NCBI GenBank assembly: GCA_002413455.1
Contig: DHXA01000101.1
Coordinates: 13,906-49,597 of the forward strand
Length of the DNA: 35,692 nt
From: Rhodanobacter sp. UBA5168
GTDB lineage: Bacteria; Pseudomonadota; Gammaproteobacteria; Xanthomonadales; Rhodanobacteraceae
Direction: 5' to 3'
The notes under the pieces are model-generated. The model did no database searches. It was not told where the DNA came from and saw only the letters and a program-made list of their open reading frames with translations. Shown in pieces: positions 34,926 to 35,692 of the stretch (position 1 is its first letter; every line of letters begins with the position of its first letter). The translations under genes were made by a program, and so were the position numbers.

Positions 34926-35676
34926 ATGAACGTGAAAGCCCTGCTGCGCACGCTGCTGCTTGCCCTGCTCGTATTTCTGGCCGCTTGCAGCGTATCCAAG
35001 CCCGTCGCGAACACGCCCGCGACAACTGACCAGACGCCGCTCGCACCGCCGCCAGCAACCACGCCGGCACCATCCGAGCCGGCAAAGCCAGCCGACAAGA
35101 CCTCGAACGAGGTGGCTGCACCGATGCCGATGAGCATGCCTTCGCCGGAGCCGCCCAGGCAGCCGCCACCTGCGATGCAGCGCTCGGCCATGAGCAAAGG
35201 CATGGTCGCGGGCGGATACAGGGCGACGCCGATGGTAATGCCGCCCATGCAGCCGATGCCCGGCGACATCAACACCGAGAACTACACCCATCGCGAGACC
35301 AATCCGGTGCAACTGGTCACCGAGCAGCCGGTGTCCACTTTCAGCATCGACGTCGACACCGGTTCGTACACCAACGTACGGCGCATGCTGAGCGCAGGCC
35401 AGCTGCCGCCGACCGATGCGGTGCGTGCGGAGGAGTTCATCAACTACTTCGACTACGGTTACACACCGCCGACGAATCGCGAACAGCCGTTCAGCGTGAC
35501 CACCGAGCTGGCGCCGGCGCCATGGAATGCGAAGCGCCAGCTGCTGCTGATCGGCATCCAGGGCTACCGCGTGCCGGCCTCGGAGATTCCTGCATCCAAC
35601 CTCGTTTTCCTGATCGACGCTTCCGGCTCGATGGACGAACCGGACAAGCTGCCCTTGCTGAAGGCTTCGCTGAAGC
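34926..35676 (+). CDS. von Willebrand factor A lipoprotein (YfbK-like), 3' end missing
   Basis: The first 250 residues of a lipoprotein of the YfbK type. The signal ends in the lipobox FLAAC (lipidated Cys21). A long Pro/Ala/Met-rich linker follows (about residues 22-115, with APMPMSMPSP and PMVMPPMQPMPG). Then come the family segment STFSIDVDTGSYTNVRRML, RAEEFINYFDYGY, and the start of the von Willebrand A domain with its MIDAS motif DASGSMDEPDKL. These proteins are thought to sit at the periplasmic face of a membrane and bind partners through a metal ion; the role here is unknown. The ATG has a good GGAGGAGAG upstream (34909-34917). The frame leaves genomic sequence at about 35676, where sequencing adapter begins. 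Confidence 0.92.
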
Positions 35677-35692
35677 CTGTCTCTTATACACA
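35677..35692. other. Nextera (Tn5 mosaic end) adapter sequence, not genomic
   Basis: CTGTCTCTTATACACA is identical to the first 16 bases of the Tn5 mosaic-end adapter used in Nextera libraries. It interrupts the von Willebrand A gene where relatives continue with a hydrophobic stretch. It therefore marks a contig end with untrimmed adapter. A reverse-strand frame starting MYKRQ here is the well-known spurious translation of this adapter. Confidence 0.95.

Noticed and set aside
35491..35691. Minus-strand frame of 66 residues beginning MYKRQ
   Set aside because: Its start lies in adapter sequence and the rest is antisense to the von Willebrand A gene.

Overview
The window looks like chromosomal DNA of a high-GC gammaproteobacterium. 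The gene set (trxB, aat, ispG, a cbb3 oxidase operon, xseA, a cus-type metal efflux operon) and the protein styles suggest the order Lysobacterales (Xanthomonadales), probably Rhodanobacteraceae such as Rhodanobacter or Dyella. That placement is an inference from content; no rRNA or tRNA gene is present to confirm it. Genes are densely packed on both strands with many ATGA start/stop overlaps.

Layout. 1-2.9 kb: the 3' part of trxB, a REP-like hairpin, a FemAB/GNAT-like gene and aat. 2.9-5.1 kb (minus): a membrane-bound HD-GYP protein and ispG. 5.46-11.3 kb: a complete cbb3 cytochrome oxidase operon, ccoN-ccoO-ccoQ-ccoP-small membrane ORF-ccoI-ccoS, in which ccoN carries an in-frame amber codon. 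11.3-13.3 kb (minus): acetyl-CoA hydrolase/transferase. 13.35-17.75 kb: phospholipase D-type protein, xseA and an aldehyde dehydrogenase. 17.76-19.94 kb: an AraC-type regulator divergent from a zinc alcohol dehydrogenase, with a direct-repeat operator candidate between them. 19.96-22.3 kb: a YdcF-type protein and an alpha/beta hydrolase. 22.4-25.8 kb: a 1141-residue protein fusing GH18-like, polysaccharide deacetylase and GT2 synthase domains. 25.8-27.06 kb: rhtA (minus), a leader with two overlapping inverted repeats, and a 135-bp relic of the 3' end of a second copy of the GT2 gene. 27.2-33.5 kb: a copper/silver efflux operon (small Cys/His/Met-rich exported protein, cusC-, cusB- and cusA-like genes). 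33.5-35.7 kb: two minus-strand terminator-like hairpins, an exported protein of unknown function, a DUF1456 gene, and the 5' part of a von Willebrand A lipoprotein gene. This last gene runs into 16 bases identical to the Nextera transposon adapter, so the last bases are not genomic.

Functional themes: low-oxygen respiration and its copper supply (cco genes), periplasmic copper/silver removal (cus genes), and synthesis/modification of an amino-sugar polysaccharide (GH18-CE4-GT2). The items most worth checking are the ccoN amber codon, the ccoI pump without its usual N-terminal cysteine metal sites, the three-domain polysaccharide enzyme with its nearby relic, and the paired hairpins ahead of rhtA.
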